64,000 bases of DNA from Neotamlana sargassicola (GCF_020523965.1 NZ_JAJAPX010000003.1:1-64000); one strand, 5' to 3'. Shown: positions 30,944 to 40,951, counted from the first letter of the stretch. Translations and numbers: made by a program. The notes: generated by a model from the sequence alone, not told the origin.

Positions 30944-32263
30944 TTAGTGGTTAGAACGTAAATTTTTAATTGCAGATACCACTGCGCTGTGGGAAACTGT
31001 TTGGTTTTCAAATTGTTTGCTTAGGATTTCTTTTTCGGTTTTAGTAGCTTCAAACTGATTTAAAATATTCATTAAATGCATTTTCATGTGCCCTTGCTGA
31101 ATACCTGTAGTTGTAAGCGAACGTAAAGCGGCAAAATTTTGTGCTAAACCTGCAACAGCAACAATTTGCATTAATTCTTTAGCCGATGGTTTTCCTAACA
31201 TTTCTAAGGCTAATTTTACTAAAGGGTGTAAGCCTGTTAATCCGCCAACGGTACCTAAAGCCAAAGGAATTTCCATCCAAAAGGTGAAAACACCATCTTC
31301 AATTTCAGCATGAGATAAACTACTGTATGTGCCGTTTTTACAAGCATAGGCATGCACACCAGCTTCAATAGCTCTAAAATCGTTTCCTGTAGCGAGTACT
31401 ACGGCATCAATACCATTCATGATACCTTTATTGTGTGTAACTGCTCGGTATGGTTCTACTTCGGCTATGTTTACTGCTTGTACAAATTTTTCCGCGAAAG
31501 CGTTACCTTCAATATTTTTTTCGGTTAAATCGTCAACTTTACAACTAACTTCTGCGCGAACCAAGCATTCTGGAACATAGTTAGATAGAATACTCATTAC
31601 AATTTCAATTTGTTTTTCTTCTTCAGAAAATAAATCAAAATTTAAAGCTTCAGTTTTTAGGGTTTTAGCAAATTGCTCAAGGCAGGAATTTATAAAATTA
31701 GCACCCATAGCGTCTAACGTTTCAAACGAAACGTGTAGCTGATAGTAGTTTGCTAAACTTTCGGTTTTATTGCGTAATTCTATATCTAAAATACCACCAC
31801 CACGCTTTTCCATGTTTTGCGTAATGCTTTTGGCATCTATTAAAAGTTGAGGTTTTACTATTTTAAAAAATTGTTTAAGTTTTTGTTTATCACCTTTGTA
31901 ATTAAAATGAACTTGACCAATTTTTGTGGTTGAAATTACTTTGGTTTTAAATCCGCCTCTTTCCATCCAAAATTTTGCAGCTTTACTTGCGGCCGCTACC
32001 ACCGAGCTTTCCTCGATAGCCATTGGTATGGTATAAATTTTATTGTTTATAGAAAAATTAGGGGCGACACCAAGGGGTAAATAATAGTTTGTAATGGTGT
32101 TTTCTATAAATTCATCATGCAATTGCTGAAGCTTTTCATCGCTATTCCAGTACTGGATTAGTATGTTTTTAGCATTTTCAAAATCAGCAAAATAGGTGTT
32201 AACAATCCAATCAATTTTTTGTGTTTTCGATAGTTTCGAAAAACCAGAAATAGTTTTACTCAT
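30944..32263 (-). CDS. mvaA: hydroxymethylglutaryl-CoA reductase, class II (degradative type)
   Basis: 439 residues, the length of class II HMG-CoA reductases. Recognisable family blocks are the early PMAIEESSVVAAAS (about 76-89), KRGGGILDIELRN, GIMNGIDAVVLATGNDFRA (about 278-296) and GGLTGLHPLVKLALEML, which shape the CoA, mevalonate and nicotinamide sites. Class II enzymes can run either way; with a GHMP kinase directly downstream, a synthetic role in the mevalonate pathway is likely. It is divergent from the S9 peptidase gene. Confidence 0.95.
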   Translation of the reverse strand: MSKTISGFSKLSKTQKIDWIVNTYFADFENAKNILIQYWNSDEKLQQLHDEFIENTITNYYLPLGVAPNFSINNKIYTIPMAIEESSVVAAASKAAKFWMERGGFKTKVISTTKIGQVHFNYKGDKQKLKQFFKIVKPQLLIDAKSITQNMEKRGGGILDIELRNKTESLANYYQLHVSFETLDAMGANFINSCLEQFAKTLKTEALNFDLFSEEEKQIEIVMSILSNYVPECLVRAEVSCKVDDLTEKNIEGNAFAEKFVQAVNIAEVEPYRAVTHNKGIMNGIDAVVLATGNDFRAIEAGVHAYACKNGTYSSLSHAEIEDGVFTFWMEIPLALGTVGGLTGLHPLVKLALEMLGKPSAKELMQIVAVAGLAQNFAALRSLTTTGIQQGHMKMHLMNILNQFEATKTEKEILSKQFENQTVSHSAVVSAIKNLRSNH

Positions 32264-32282
32264 AAGGTATTAAGTTGCAGCG

Positions 32283-32290
32283 CAAAGATA
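32283..32290 (-). promoter_or_regulatory. candidate -7 element for mvaA
   Basis: The minus strand reads TATCTTTG, an exact TAnnTTTG match, 20 bp before the mvaA ATG. The -33 region is weak. Confidence 0.5.
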
Positions 32291-32415
32291 CTATTCTTCA
32301 TTCAGTTTTAAATAATCAATTAATACAAGCTTCTTATTAAAGTGTTAATTTTAGGTGCTTTTTGCAGAATTTTTAGTAAACTTGGGCACATTTTGAAAAA
32401 TAAACATCATTTTTA

Positions 32416-34653
32416 ATGAATAACCTAAAATTATCCTTTTTGTTTTGCCTTTTTATATCTTCAATAAGTATAGCGCAAACAAAAGAAATTACCCTAGAAG
32501 ACATTTGGAAAAACAGAACCTTTAGCACAGAACATATGGATGTGTTGCATTCTATGGCTAATGGGCAACAATATTCTGTATTAAATTTTAATAGAGTAGA
32601 AAGAAGCACTTCAATAGATATTTACGATTATAAAACACTAGAGAAGGTTAAAACTTTGGTTAGTTCTGCTAATTTAGATGAAATACCATACTTTACAAAT
32701 TACACATTTAGTGACGATGAAACTATGGTTTTACTTGCAACAGAAGAAGAAGCTATATTTCGTCGTTCATCTTTAGGGAAGTATTTTGTGTATAATGTTA
32801 AAACAAAAACTTTACAAAGTGTAAGCGATTTTAAAATACAAGAACCTACGTTTTCACCTAACGGGAAATTTATAGCCTACGGTTATCAAAACAATTTATA
32901 TTATAAAAATTTAGAAACTGATGAAGTTACACAAATAACTTTTGATGGTAAGAAAAATGAAATTATAAACGGTATTACAGATTGGGTTTACGAAGAAGAA
33001 TTTAGCTTTGTTCGTGCTTTCGATTGGAATTCAGGAAGTAACAAAATTGCATTTATTCGTTTTGACGAAACTAACGTTCCAGAATTTTCAATGGATGTTT
33101 ATGGTAATACACTTTACCAAACTCAACATGTTTTTAAATATCCAAAAGCAGGAGAAGCTAACGCTTTAGTTTCGTTACATATTTTTGATGCTGAAACTGG
33201 TAAAACAGAAGAAGTAAAAGTAAATAAGGCTTACAATGATTTTTATATTCCTAGAATAAAATGGACAAATAATCCAGATGTTTTAAGTGCGCAATACATG
33301 AACAGACACCAAAATGAATTAGATTTATGGTTTGTAAATGCAGCAAAAAACACATCAAATTTAGTTTTAGCCGAAACCGATAAAGCTTATATTGATGTAA
33401 CGTTTAACTTAACCTTTTTAAAGGATAATAGTTTTATCTGGACTAGTGAAAAAGATGGATACAATCACATTTATCACTACGATAAAACAGGGAAATTAAT
33501 TAACCAAGTTACAAAAGGAAATTGGGAAGTGACCGATTATTATGGGTTCGATGAAAAAACAAAAACTATTTTTTATCAATCTGTAGAAAATGGTTCTATT
33601 AACAGAGATGTTTATTCTATTAAATTAAACGGAAGAAATAAAAAGCGCTTAACTAAAACCGAAGGAACAAATCAAGCTGCTTTTAGTGCCGACTTTTCAT
33701 ATTTTATAAATACTTTTTCTAGCGCAACTACTCCGTACGAATATACTTTAAATAGTGCCTCATCAGGAAACTTAATAAAAAGTATAAAAGATAACGATAA
33801 ATTATCGCAAAAACTTGCAGATTACAAAACATCGAAAAAGGAGTTCAGTACCATACATGTAAATGGAAACGATTTAAATATGTGGATGATTAAACCTGCC
33901 GATTTTGATGAAAACAAAAAGTATCCGCTTTTTATGTATCAATATTCTGGTCCTGGTTCTCAACAAGTGGCCAACCGCTGGAATAGCGCAAACGATTATT
34001 GGTACCAGATGTTAGCCCAAAAAGGTTATATAATTGTTTGTGTAGATGGCAGAGGAACAGGTTTTAAAGGAGCCAATTTTAAAAAGGTTACACAAAATGA
34101 ACTTGGAAAATATGAAGTTGAAGACCAAATAGCTGCAGCTAAAAAACTTGGAGAATTACCATATATTGATGCTAGTAGAATAGGAATTTGGGGATGGAGT
34201 TTTGGTGGTTTTATGAGTAGTAATTGCTTGTTTAAAGGAAACGATGTGTTTAAAATGGCTATTGCGGTTGCTCCTGTAACTAGCTGGCGTTTTTACGATA
34301 CTATTTACACAGAACGTTATATGACTACCCCACAGGAAAACCCAACTGGTTACGACGAAAATTCACCAATAAATCACGTAGATAAGTTAAAAGGCGATTT
34401 TCTTTTAGTTCATGGTACTGCCGATGATAATGTACACGCCCAAAACGCTATGCGATTAACTGAAGCTTTAATTCAAGCGAATAAACAATTCGATTGGGCT
34501 ATGTATCCAGATAAAAACCATGGCATTTACGGTGGAAATACAAGACTTCATTTGTATACAAAAATGAGCAATTTTATCGATGAAAACTTAGGCGATAAAA
34601 TTGAAGAGCCAAAGAAGGAAATAAAAGAGAATACTTCAAAAATTAAAGGATAA
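32416..34653 (+). CDS. S9-family serine peptidase, dipeptidyl-peptidase IV type
   Basis: 745 residues with a signal peptide (about 1-19, ending SIAQT). A DPP-IV beta-propeller occupies about 90-430, and the alpha/beta-hydrolase domain is C-terminal. The triad is S595 in GWSFGG, an Asp in ADDNVH (670/671) and H702 in KNHGIYG. The double-Glu motif YEEEF of DPP-IV, which anchors the free N-terminus of the substrate, is present near 194-198. It should cut dipeptides from exported peptides in the periplasm. Two POT transporters follow after 27 bp, a sensible uptake partner for dipeptides. Confidence 0.95.
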   Translation: MNNLKLSFLFCLFISSISIAQTKEITLEDIWKNRTFSTEHMDVLHSMANGQQYSVLNFNRVERSTSIDIYDYKTLEKVKTLVSSANLDEIPYFTNYTFSDDETMVLLATEEEAIFRRSSLGKYFVYNVKTKTLQSVSDFKIQEPTFSPNGKFIAYGYQNNLYYKNLETDEVTQITFDGKKNEIINGITDWVYEEEFSFVRAFDWNSGSNKIAFIRFDETNVPEFSMDVYGNTLYQTQHVFKYPKAGEANALVSLHIFDAETGKTEEVKVNKAYNDFYIPRIKWTNNPDVLSAQYMNRHQNELDLWFVNAAKNTSNLVLAETDKAYIDVTFNLTFLKDNSFIWTSEKDGYNHIYHYDKTGKLINQVTKGNWEVTDYYGFDEKTKTIFYQSVENGSINRDVYSIKLNGRNKKRLTKTEGTNQAAFSADFSYFINTFSSATTPYEYTLNSASSGNLIKSIKDNDKLSQKLADYKTSKKEFSTIHVNGNDLNMWMIKPADFDENKKYPLFMYQYSGPGSQQVANRWNSANDYWYQMLAQKGYIIVCVDGRGTGFKGANFKKVTQNELGKYEVEDQIAAAKKLGELPYIDASRIGIWGWSFGGFMSSNCLFKGNDVFKMAIAVAPVTSWRFYDTIYTERYMTTPQENPTGYDENSPINHVDKLKGDFLLVHGTADDNVHAQNAMRLTEALIQANKQFDWAMYPDKNHGIYGGNTRLHLYTKMSNFIDENLGDKIEEPKKEIKENTSKIKG

Positions 34654-34680
34654 TAATTAACTAACTATCAAAATATATTT

Positions 34681-36234
34681 ATGACTAACTCTAACACAGA
34701 AGCATATAAGCGAGAACTTTTTGGGCAGCCAATAGGTTTGTATATTCTATTTTTAACTGAAATGTGGGAGCGATTTTCCTATTACGGAATGCGTGCACTT
34801 TTGGTACTTTATATGACTACTTCTTCTTCAGGAGAAGACCCGAGAGGAGCTGGTTTAGACTGGACAAGTAAAGAAGCACTTGCTCTTTATGGTTGGTATA
34901 CAATGCTAGTATATGTAATGTCTATTCCAGGTGGTATGATAGCTGATAAAGTTATTGGACAAAAAAAAGCAGTTTTATACGGAGCTGTTGTTTTATGTTT
35001 AGGGCATGGTGTTTTAGTTTTAACTGATGTTTGGGCTTTTTACACTGGCTTAGCTTTAGTTATTTTAGGAGTTGGGTTATTAAAACCTAATATATCTACT
35101 ATGGTTGGGGGATTATATAAACAAGGTGATATAAGACGTGATAAAGGATTTAGTATTTTTTACATTGGTATTAACTTAGGTTCTTTATTAGCAACATTAA
35201 CTGTTGGTTTAGTAGTAGCTAAGTGGGGTTGGCATGCTGGTTTTGGTCTTGCAGGTATAGTTATGGTATTAGGTTTAATAAATTATATTATCGGACAAAA
35301 ATACTTAACTCATGTTGGTAACTTGAGTAAAAAAGAAAATAATCAAGAGGTTTCATATGGAAAACTATACGGAAAATTAGCGTCTTCAAGAAAACAATTA
35401 ATTATTACATTAGTTTTATTGGTCTTCTCCATATTTGGATGGTATAAAATGGGATGGGGCTATGGTATGTTGTTTATGTTTTTAACAGCTATAACTTCTT
35501 TATTAATGATGATATATAAAGATCTAAATTCAAATATATATAAAGATAGGTTTGTAGTTCTTTTATTATCATTTATAATGGTTATAATATTTTGGGGAGC
35601 GTTCGAGCAAGCAGGAGGTTTAATGAATCTTTATACAGATACCAAAACAGATCGAGTATTATTCGGTTGGACTATACCAACCGTTATGTTTCAAAGTTTA
35701 AACGCTGGTTTTATAATTATATTTGCAACAATAGTTGCTGGGTTTTGGGCAAAAAGGAAATTAAAAGGTAAGGAAGCCTCTTCACTTTTTAAAATGGCTT
35801 TAGGGATTATTATTATGGGATTTGGATTTCTTTTTATGGTATTTGCTGCAATGGAATATGAAAAATCGGGAAGCTCTAGTATGATTTGGCTTGTTTTAGC
35901 TTATTTATTTCATACGTTGGGGGAGCTTTGTATATCTCCAGTTGCATTATCTTTTATTACAAAATTAGCCCCGGTTAAATATGCTTCTTTAATGATGGGG
36001 GTTTATTTCGCAGCAACGGGTTTAGGTAATAAAGTAGCTGGAATTGTTGGTGAATCAGCTTCAAAATATGGTGAGTATACTATATTTACAGGAATATTAA
36101 TTTTTACAGTTATTATAGGTGTTCTTTTTATTGCAATACTTAAACCTTTAAAACGACTTACTCACAAAGCAGAAGATAACGAGCGCAAAATTGGCATAGA
36201 CGAAGCAGAAGGCTTTGAGTTAGCAGATAATTAA
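34681..36234 (+). CDS. POT-family proton-coupled peptide transporter (first copy)
   Basis: 517 residues with about 12-14 hydrophobic segments. The POT signature TEMWERFSYYGMRALLVLYM at about 22-41 contains the ExxERF proton-coupling motif. A second family block (LGELCISPVALSFITKLAP) is near 416. It imports di- and tripeptides with protons across the inner membrane. It is between the DPP-IV gene and a second POT gene, with 10 bp to the latter, so the three form a peptide module. Confidence 0.95.
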   Translation: MTNSNTEAYKRELFGQPIGLYILFLTEMWERFSYYGMRALLVLYMTTSSSGEDPRGAGLDWTSKEALALYGWYTMLVYVMSIPGGMIADKVIGQKKAVLYGAVVLCLGHGVLVLTDVWAFYTGLALVILGVGLLKPNISTMVGGLYKQGDIRRDKGFSIFYIGINLGSLLATLTVGLVVAKWGWHAGFGLAGIVMVLGLINYIIGQKYLTHVGNLSKKENNQEVSYGKLYGKLASSRKQLIITLVLLVFSIFGWYKMGWGYGMLFMFLTAITSLLMMIYKDLNSNIYKDRFVVLLLSFIMVIIFWGAFEQAGGLMNLYTDTKTDRVLFGWTIPTVMFQSLNAGFIIIFATIVAGFWAKRKLKGKEASSLFKMALGIIIMGFGFLFMVFAAMEYEKSGSSSMIWLVLAYLFHTLGELCISPVALSFITKLAPVKYASLMMGVYFAATGLGNKVAGIVGESASKYGEYTIFTGILIFTVIIGVLFIAILKPLKRLTHKAEDNERKIGIDEAEGFELADN

Positions 36235-36244
36235 AATTATTTTC

Positions 36245-37777
36245 ATGAATTCAACCGAAAACACTGCAGAATTTAGTCTGTTAGGTCACAAACCGGCCTT
36301 ATTTGTTTTATTTTTTACCGAAATGTGGGAGCGTTTTTCATATTACGGTATGCGCGCCATATTTGTACTATTCTTGGTAAAAAGCTGGGATTGGAGTAAT
36401 GAACGCGCCGTAGGATTATTAGCTATTTATACAAGTACGGTATATTTAACACCCTTAGTTGGTGGAATTATAGCCGATAAATTATTAGGTTACCAAAAAG
36501 CAGTTGCTTTAGGGGCTTTAGCCATGACGTTGGGTCATGCCTCCATGGCTTTAGAAACCGAAATGACATTGTACATAGGTATAGCCTGTTTAATAATAGG
36601 AAATGGTTTATTTAAGCCTAATGTAACATCAATAGTTAGTGGTTTATATGAGAAATATCCAGATAGAAAAGATGGGGCATTTACTATTTTTTATATGGGG
36701 GTTAACGCTGGAGGCTTTTTAGGAGTTTTACTATGTGGTTTTTTAGCCAGTAACTTAAGTTATTCTTGGGGATTTGGTTTAGCTGGAATTTTTATGTTTT
36801 TAGGAACATTACAATTTTGGTTTGGAAGATCTATTTTTGAAAATGTTGGAACAGAACCCAACAAGAAATCAGATAGGGAAAAGATAGGAGTTTCAGAAGT
36901 TGTTAATGAAGAATTAACGCCAAAAAATATACAACGAGATCGTTATATTGTTGTTGCGCTTTTAGCTTTTTTTACAGTGTTTTTCTGGACAGCTTTCGAG
37001 CAAGCCAGTGGTTCTATGACTATTTTTGCTAGTGATTACACGCAAAGAAACTTACAAGGCAATTCAGCACTAATTTTCAAAGTTGTAGATGTATTAGTTT
37101 CCACAGTTCCGTTACTTATTATTTCATGGGTACTTTTAAAATTATTTGGGCAAACCTTTAAAAAAATATCGTTGTCTAATATTGTTTTAGGTATTAGTTT
37201 TTTAAGTATTTGGGCAATTGTAATCTGGAAATTAAGTATAATAATACCAAAAGAAAATGCAGAAATAGAGCCGTCATGGTTTCTAATTTTAAACTCATTA
37301 TTTATTATTTTCTTAGCACCTTTATTCTCAAAGTGGTGGGAAAGTAAATATAATCCGTCAGCAGCTGTTAAGTTTGGTGTAGGTATGTTGCTTTTAGGTA
37401 TAGGTTTTGGAGCATTGGCTTATGGTTCTAGCGGAATTCCACAAGGCGCAAAATCGGCATCAGTAAGTTTAATTTGGTTAGTTATTGCTTACTTGTTTCA
37501 TACTATGGGTGAGTTATGTGTTTCGCCTACTGGTTTATCCTATGTATCCAAATTAGTGCCAGCTAAAAAAATAGGAATGATGTTTGGTATATGGTATTTA
37601 GTAAATTTCTTAGGAAACTTAACAGCAGGAACAGTAGGTAAATATATAGATACTATTGTAGAGCAATATTCAATGTCTCATTTTTTCTTAATATTTACGG
37701 TTATACCTGGAATTGTGGGTGGTATTTTCTTAATTCTAAACCCATTAATTAAAAAACTTATGCACGGTATTCGATAA
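36245..37777 (+). CDS. POT-family proton-coupled peptide transporter (second copy)
   Basis: 510 residues, clearly homologous to the copy directly upstream (same TEMWERFSYYGMRA and GELCVSPTGLSYVSKLVP blocks) but diverged through most of the length, so the duplication is old. Both copies keep the ExxERF motif and are probably active with different peptide preferences. A terminator follows it. Confidence 0.95.
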   Translation: MNSTENTAEFSLLGHKPALFVLFFTEMWERFSYYGMRAIFVLFLVKSWDWSNERAVGLLAIYTSTVYLTPLVGGIIADKLLGYQKAVALGALAMTLGHASMALETEMTLYIGIACLIIGNGLFKPNVTSIVSGLYEKYPDRKDGAFTIFYMGVNAGGFLGVLLCGFLASNLSYSWGFGLAGIFMFLGTLQFWFGRSIFENVGTEPNKKSDREKIGVSEVVNEELTPKNIQRDRYIVVALLAFFTVFFWTAFEQASGSMTIFASDYTQRNLQGNSALIFKVVDVLVSTVPLLIISWVLLKLFGQTFKKISLSNIVLGISFLSIWAIVIWKLSIIIPKENAEIEPSWFLILNSLFIIFLAPLFSKWWESKYNPSAAVKFGVGMLLLGIGFGALAYGSSGIPQGAKSASVSLIWLVIAYLFHTMGELCVSPTGLSYVSKLVPAKKIGMMFGIWYLVNFLGNLTAGTVGKYIDTIVEQYSMSHFFLIFTVIPGIVGGIFLILNPLIKKLMHGIR

Positions 37778-37805
37778 ATAGCAATAAAACATAAAAAAAT
37801 ATTAC

Positions 37806-37836
37806 AAAATGCTCCTTTTAAGGGGCATTTTTTGTA
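37806..37836 (+). terminator. terminator after the POT genes
   Basis: A 10-bp stem (37806-37815 with 37822-37831, one G-T pair), 6-base loop and T-run. Confidence 0.85.
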
Positions 37837-37868
37837 AGTTCGGAACAACTTTTGTTACTTAAGTAATT

Positions 37869-38417
37869 ATGAAAAAGATACTTTATACATTAATAGTAAT
37901 TTTAGCTTTTAGCTTTAATTGTAAAGCTCAAGACATAAATTGGTTGAGTTTAAATGAAGCTTTGGAGCTTCAAAAAACAACGCCTAAAAAAATACTTATG
38001 GATGTTTACACAACTTGGTGTGGACCTTGTAAAATGTTAGATAAAAATACCTTTCAAAACGAAGACGTTTCAGCTTATATAAACGAGCATTATTATGCGG
38101 TTAAATTTAATGGAGAAGGTAATGAAGAGTTAATTTATAACGAGCAAACTTTTGGTAATGCAGAGTACGATGCCTCAAAGGCTAATTCGAGAAACTCACC
38201 TCATGATTTTGCTAGGTATTTACAAATAAGCGCATACCCAACAATTGTGTTTTTTGATGAAACAGGTAATTTAATAACGCCGTTAAGAGGTTATCAAACC
38301 CCAGCACAGATCGAAATTTACTTAAAAATGTTTAAAAACGATCATCATAAAACCATAACATCTCAAGAAGAATTTAATACTTATTACGAGAATTTTAAAC
38401 CAGAATTTAAGGGTTAA
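37869..38417 (+). CDS. exported thioredoxin-family protein (CGPC)
   Basis: 182 residues. A signal peptide ends near NCKA-QD (residue 20). The active site WCGPCK has cysteines 51 and 54, the standard thioredoxin pair, and the cis-proline is in SAYPTIVFF. The region 80-105 is an insertion rich in polar residues. It should act as a periplasmic thiol reductase or oxidase. A second thioredoxin gene begins 13 bp downstream. Confidence 0.9.
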   Translation: MKKILYTLIVILAFSFNCKAQDINWLSLNEALELQKTTPKKILMDVYTTWCGPCKMLDKNTFQNEDVSAYINEHYYAVKFNGEGNEELIYNEQTFGNAEYDASKANSRNSPHDFARYLQISAYPTIVFFDETGNLITPLRGYQTPAQIEIYLKMFKNDHHKTITSQEEFNTYYENFKPEFKG

Positions 38418-38430
38418 AAAATTAAATGCT

Positions 38431-38907
38431 ATGAAAAAAAATCTACTTATAATTTTTATTACAATTGGTTTTTCTTTTGTAAGTAAAGCTCAAGAAGAAG
38501 CATTAACTTGGCATACAGATATGAACAAAGCCTTTGAAAAGGCTAGCTTAGAAAACAAACCGTTGATGATTTTTTTTACCGGATCGGATTGGTGCGGATG
38601 GTGTATTAGGTTGCAAAACGAAGTTTTTAAAACGCCAGATTTTAAAACCTGGGCAAAAAATAATGTTATTTTAGTAGAGTTAGATTTTCCTAGAAAAAAA
38701 CAATTAGAGCGCGAGCAACTTATGCAAAACTATCAGCTTCAAAAAATGTTTAAAGTAACAGGGTACCCGTCAGTTCATTTTGCATTAGCAAGTTCTACAC
38801 AAGATGGTAATAAAAATTTAAACAGTTTAGGAAAAACAGGTTATGTTCGTGGTGGTGCAGTAAAATGGTTAGAAATAGCCAATAATATTGTTAATCAAGC
38901 CAATTAA
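38431..38907 (+). CDS. exported thioredoxin-family protein (CGWC)
   Basis: 158 residues with a signal peptide ending SKA-QE (residue 20). The active site is WCGWC (C55, C58), the variant seen in DsbD C-terminal-like and Bacteroidota thioredoxin_7 proteins; the cis-proline is in TGYPSVHF. It shares an operon with the CGPC protein, 13 bp upstream, so a two-member periplasmic redox relay is plausible. It ends 4 bp from the convergent comEC stop. Confidence 0.88.
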   Translation: MKKNLLIIFITIGFSFVSKAQEEALTWHTDMNKAFEKASLENKPLMIFFTGSDWCGWCIRLQNEVFKTPDFKTWAKNNVILVELDFPRKKQLEREQLMQNYQLQKMFKVTGYPSVHFALASSTQDGNKNLNSLGKTGYVRGGAVKWLEIANNIVNQAN

Positions 38908-38911
38908 AAAC

Positions 38912-40951
38912 TTAATAATTTATAATAAAAGCGCCCTTTTTACTGGTTTGGTGAAAAGGGATTTCTTTTTTTAAACAAATGCGTTCCCAATGCGCTATGT
39001 AGCTTTTATAGTTACTTCCGTCTGCAATAATCTGTTTAGGTTTAAGCGAATCAATTACTCTATTTAAATTTATTTTTGGTGATTGCCGCAGTAATACATA
39101 ATCTGGTTTTACGGATTTAAAATTATAAATTCCCAGGCTATCAATAACTAAAACATATTTATCCTTTAGCTTAAATAGTGTTTTTAAATTTTCTTTTTCA
39201 ATAGATTTGATATGGTTTCCTACGGTATAATCTTTTATAATTTTATTGTTATTTTTTGATAAGCTATCTAAATCGTCAAAAACAATAATATTATCATTTT
39301 TTACATCTGCAAGTAAACTATATCTACTCTTATGAAATACGATTAATGTGTTTGTTGGCTTCTTAAACTTGGTATAAAAAATAGCAAGTTGTACAACTAT
39401 TATTGAAATTAGAAAAAACTTAAAAGAAGCAACGTGTTTTTTTATTAAAAACCATACTAGTGTTATTATAAAAATATATGAAGCAAAAACATACCAAATA
39501 TTAAAAGGTATGTCTTTAAATATAAAGGCTTCTTGGTAAGATACCCAACTTATAAAATTATTCATTAAGCTTATAATGTACCCAAAAGTTGAAGCTACAA
39601 AATTGTACGGAATGTTGCATATTGCTAGCAAGATTACTAAAATTCCTAATGCTAAAACAATACCTAATAACGGAATTACAACAAGATTTGAAATAAAAAA
39701 TAAACCAGGGAATTGATGAAAATAATATAAACTAATAGGTATAATACCTAGTTGTGCAGAAATGGTTACTGTAAAAGTATGCCAATATTTATCTAAAATC
39801 CAGTTTTTGGGCTGCCAAATTTTATACAAAAAAGGATCAATAGTTACTATTGAAAATACAGCCAAATAACTTAATTGGAAGCCAACATCAAACAAAAACA
39901 TGGGTTTAATTAATAAAAGAACGAAAACCGATATAGCCAACGTATTAAAAATATTGGTTGGGCGTTTTATGTTCATAGCTATGGCTACAATGCTAAACAT
40001 AGTTACAGCTCGTGTTACCGATGCCGATAAACCGGCAATAATAGCGAAACACCACAGTATTAATACTAAAAGAATAGTTTTTATGGTATTACCATACTTT
40101 AATTGCGCTATAGGCTTTAAAATAAAATTTAATATTATTAAAATAATACCCACATGTAATCCTGAAACGGCTAAAATATGTATTGCTCCAGCGTTAGTAT
40201 AATTTGTGTATACAGCTTTACTTATATCTTGGCGTTGACCTAAAAATAAGGCATTAATTATTGCCAATTCATCGGTTTTATAATGGTAAGCCTCTAACTT
40301 TTTATTAATAAAAATCCTAATATTATCAGCAAGACCAAGTAGGCTGATTTTTTTTGAGCCAGAATAATAAAGCGCATTGTTAGTAGTAAATACTTGATGA
40401 TAAATGTATTGTTTCTCTAAATACTTTTTATAGTCAAATTGATGAGGGTTTAAAGGATGAATTAAATCTTTAAATTGTAATTTACTAATGTATATATCAT
40501 CAACTTTTAACAGATTGTAGGTTGTGTCCTTTTCAATATTTATAAGAATTTTGCCTTTAGCGTTTTCATCCTCAAGACTAAGTATATCAACAATGTATTT
40601 ATCGTAATAATTTCCTGGTTTTAAAACCTCACGCACTTTAAACTTAACAGTATGGGTTGATGTATTGTTTAGCGAGACTTTTTGTGTGTAATGATTTTTA
40701 AAATTAATTGGATTATGAAGCTTTACAGTTAAAGCACCAATAATAGTCATAGAAATAAAGGTAAATAAGCCAAACCAAACAGATTGTTTAAACTTATTTT
40801 TATCCATTATAAAAATGATAAATAATATAATAATAAAAACAAACGCAATTACTAATAAAAGAGCCCAGTTTATAGAAGTGAAGTAGCCTAATAAAATTCC
40901 TGTAACTAAGCAAATAGTTAATTTAATTATGGTAAAATTAAGCACCTTCAT
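38912..40951 (-). CDS. comEC: ComEC/Rec2-family membrane protein
   Basis: 679 residues. An N-terminal membrane pair and DUF4131-like soluble domain (about 1-200) precede the ComEC/Rec2 channel core with the motif HILAVSGLHVG (about 254-264) and roughly eight membrane segments to about 520. The final 150 residues occupy the place of the metallo-beta-lactamase domain but lack the HxHxDH metal motif. ComEC moves single-stranded DNA inwards in transformation. Short, metal-less C-termini are usual in Flavobacteria as far as I know. It is the last gene of the minus-strand run from surE. Confidence 0.85.
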   Translation of the reverse strand: MKVLNFTIIKLTICLVTGILLGYFTSINWALLLVIAFVFIIILFIIFIMDKNKFKQSVWFGLFTFISMTIIGALTVKLHNPINFKNHYTQKVSLNNTSTHTVKFKVREVLKPGNYYDKYIVDILSLEDENAKGKILINIEKDTTYNLLKVDDIYISKLQFKDLIHPLNPHQFDYKKYLEKQYIYHQVFTTNNALYYSGSKKISLLGLADNIRIFINKKLEAYHYKTDELAIINALFLGQRQDISKAVYTNYTNAGAIHILAVSGLHVGIILIILNFILKPIAQLKYGNTIKTILLVLILWCFAIIAGLSASVTRAVTMFSIVAIAMNIKRPTNIFNTLAISVFVLLLIKPMFLFDVGFQLSYLAVFSIVTIDPFLYKIWQPKNWILDKYWHTFTVTISAQLGIIPISLYYFHQFPGLFFISNLVVIPLLGIVLALGILVILLAICNIPYNFVASTFGYIISLMNNFISWVSYQEAFIFKDIPFNIWYVFASYIFIITLVWFLIKKHVASFKFFLISIIVVQLAIFYTKFKKPTNTLIVFHKSRYSLLADVKNDNIIVFDDLDSLSKNNNKIIKDYTVGNHIKSIEKENLKTLFKLKDKYVLVIDSLGIYNFKSVKPDYVLLRQSPKINLNRVIDSLKPKQIIADGSNYKSYIAHWERICLKKEIPFHQTSKKGAFIINY

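Noticed and set aside
32373-32609. A minus-strand frame between mvaA and the S9 peptidase gene
   Set aside because: It runs opposite the signal peptide and N-terminus of the peptidase and has no family features.
38431-38907. Reading the CGWC protein as a DsbD domain or disulfide isomerase
   Set aside because: It has only a signal peptide and one thioredoxin domain, no membrane helices and no dimerisation domain.
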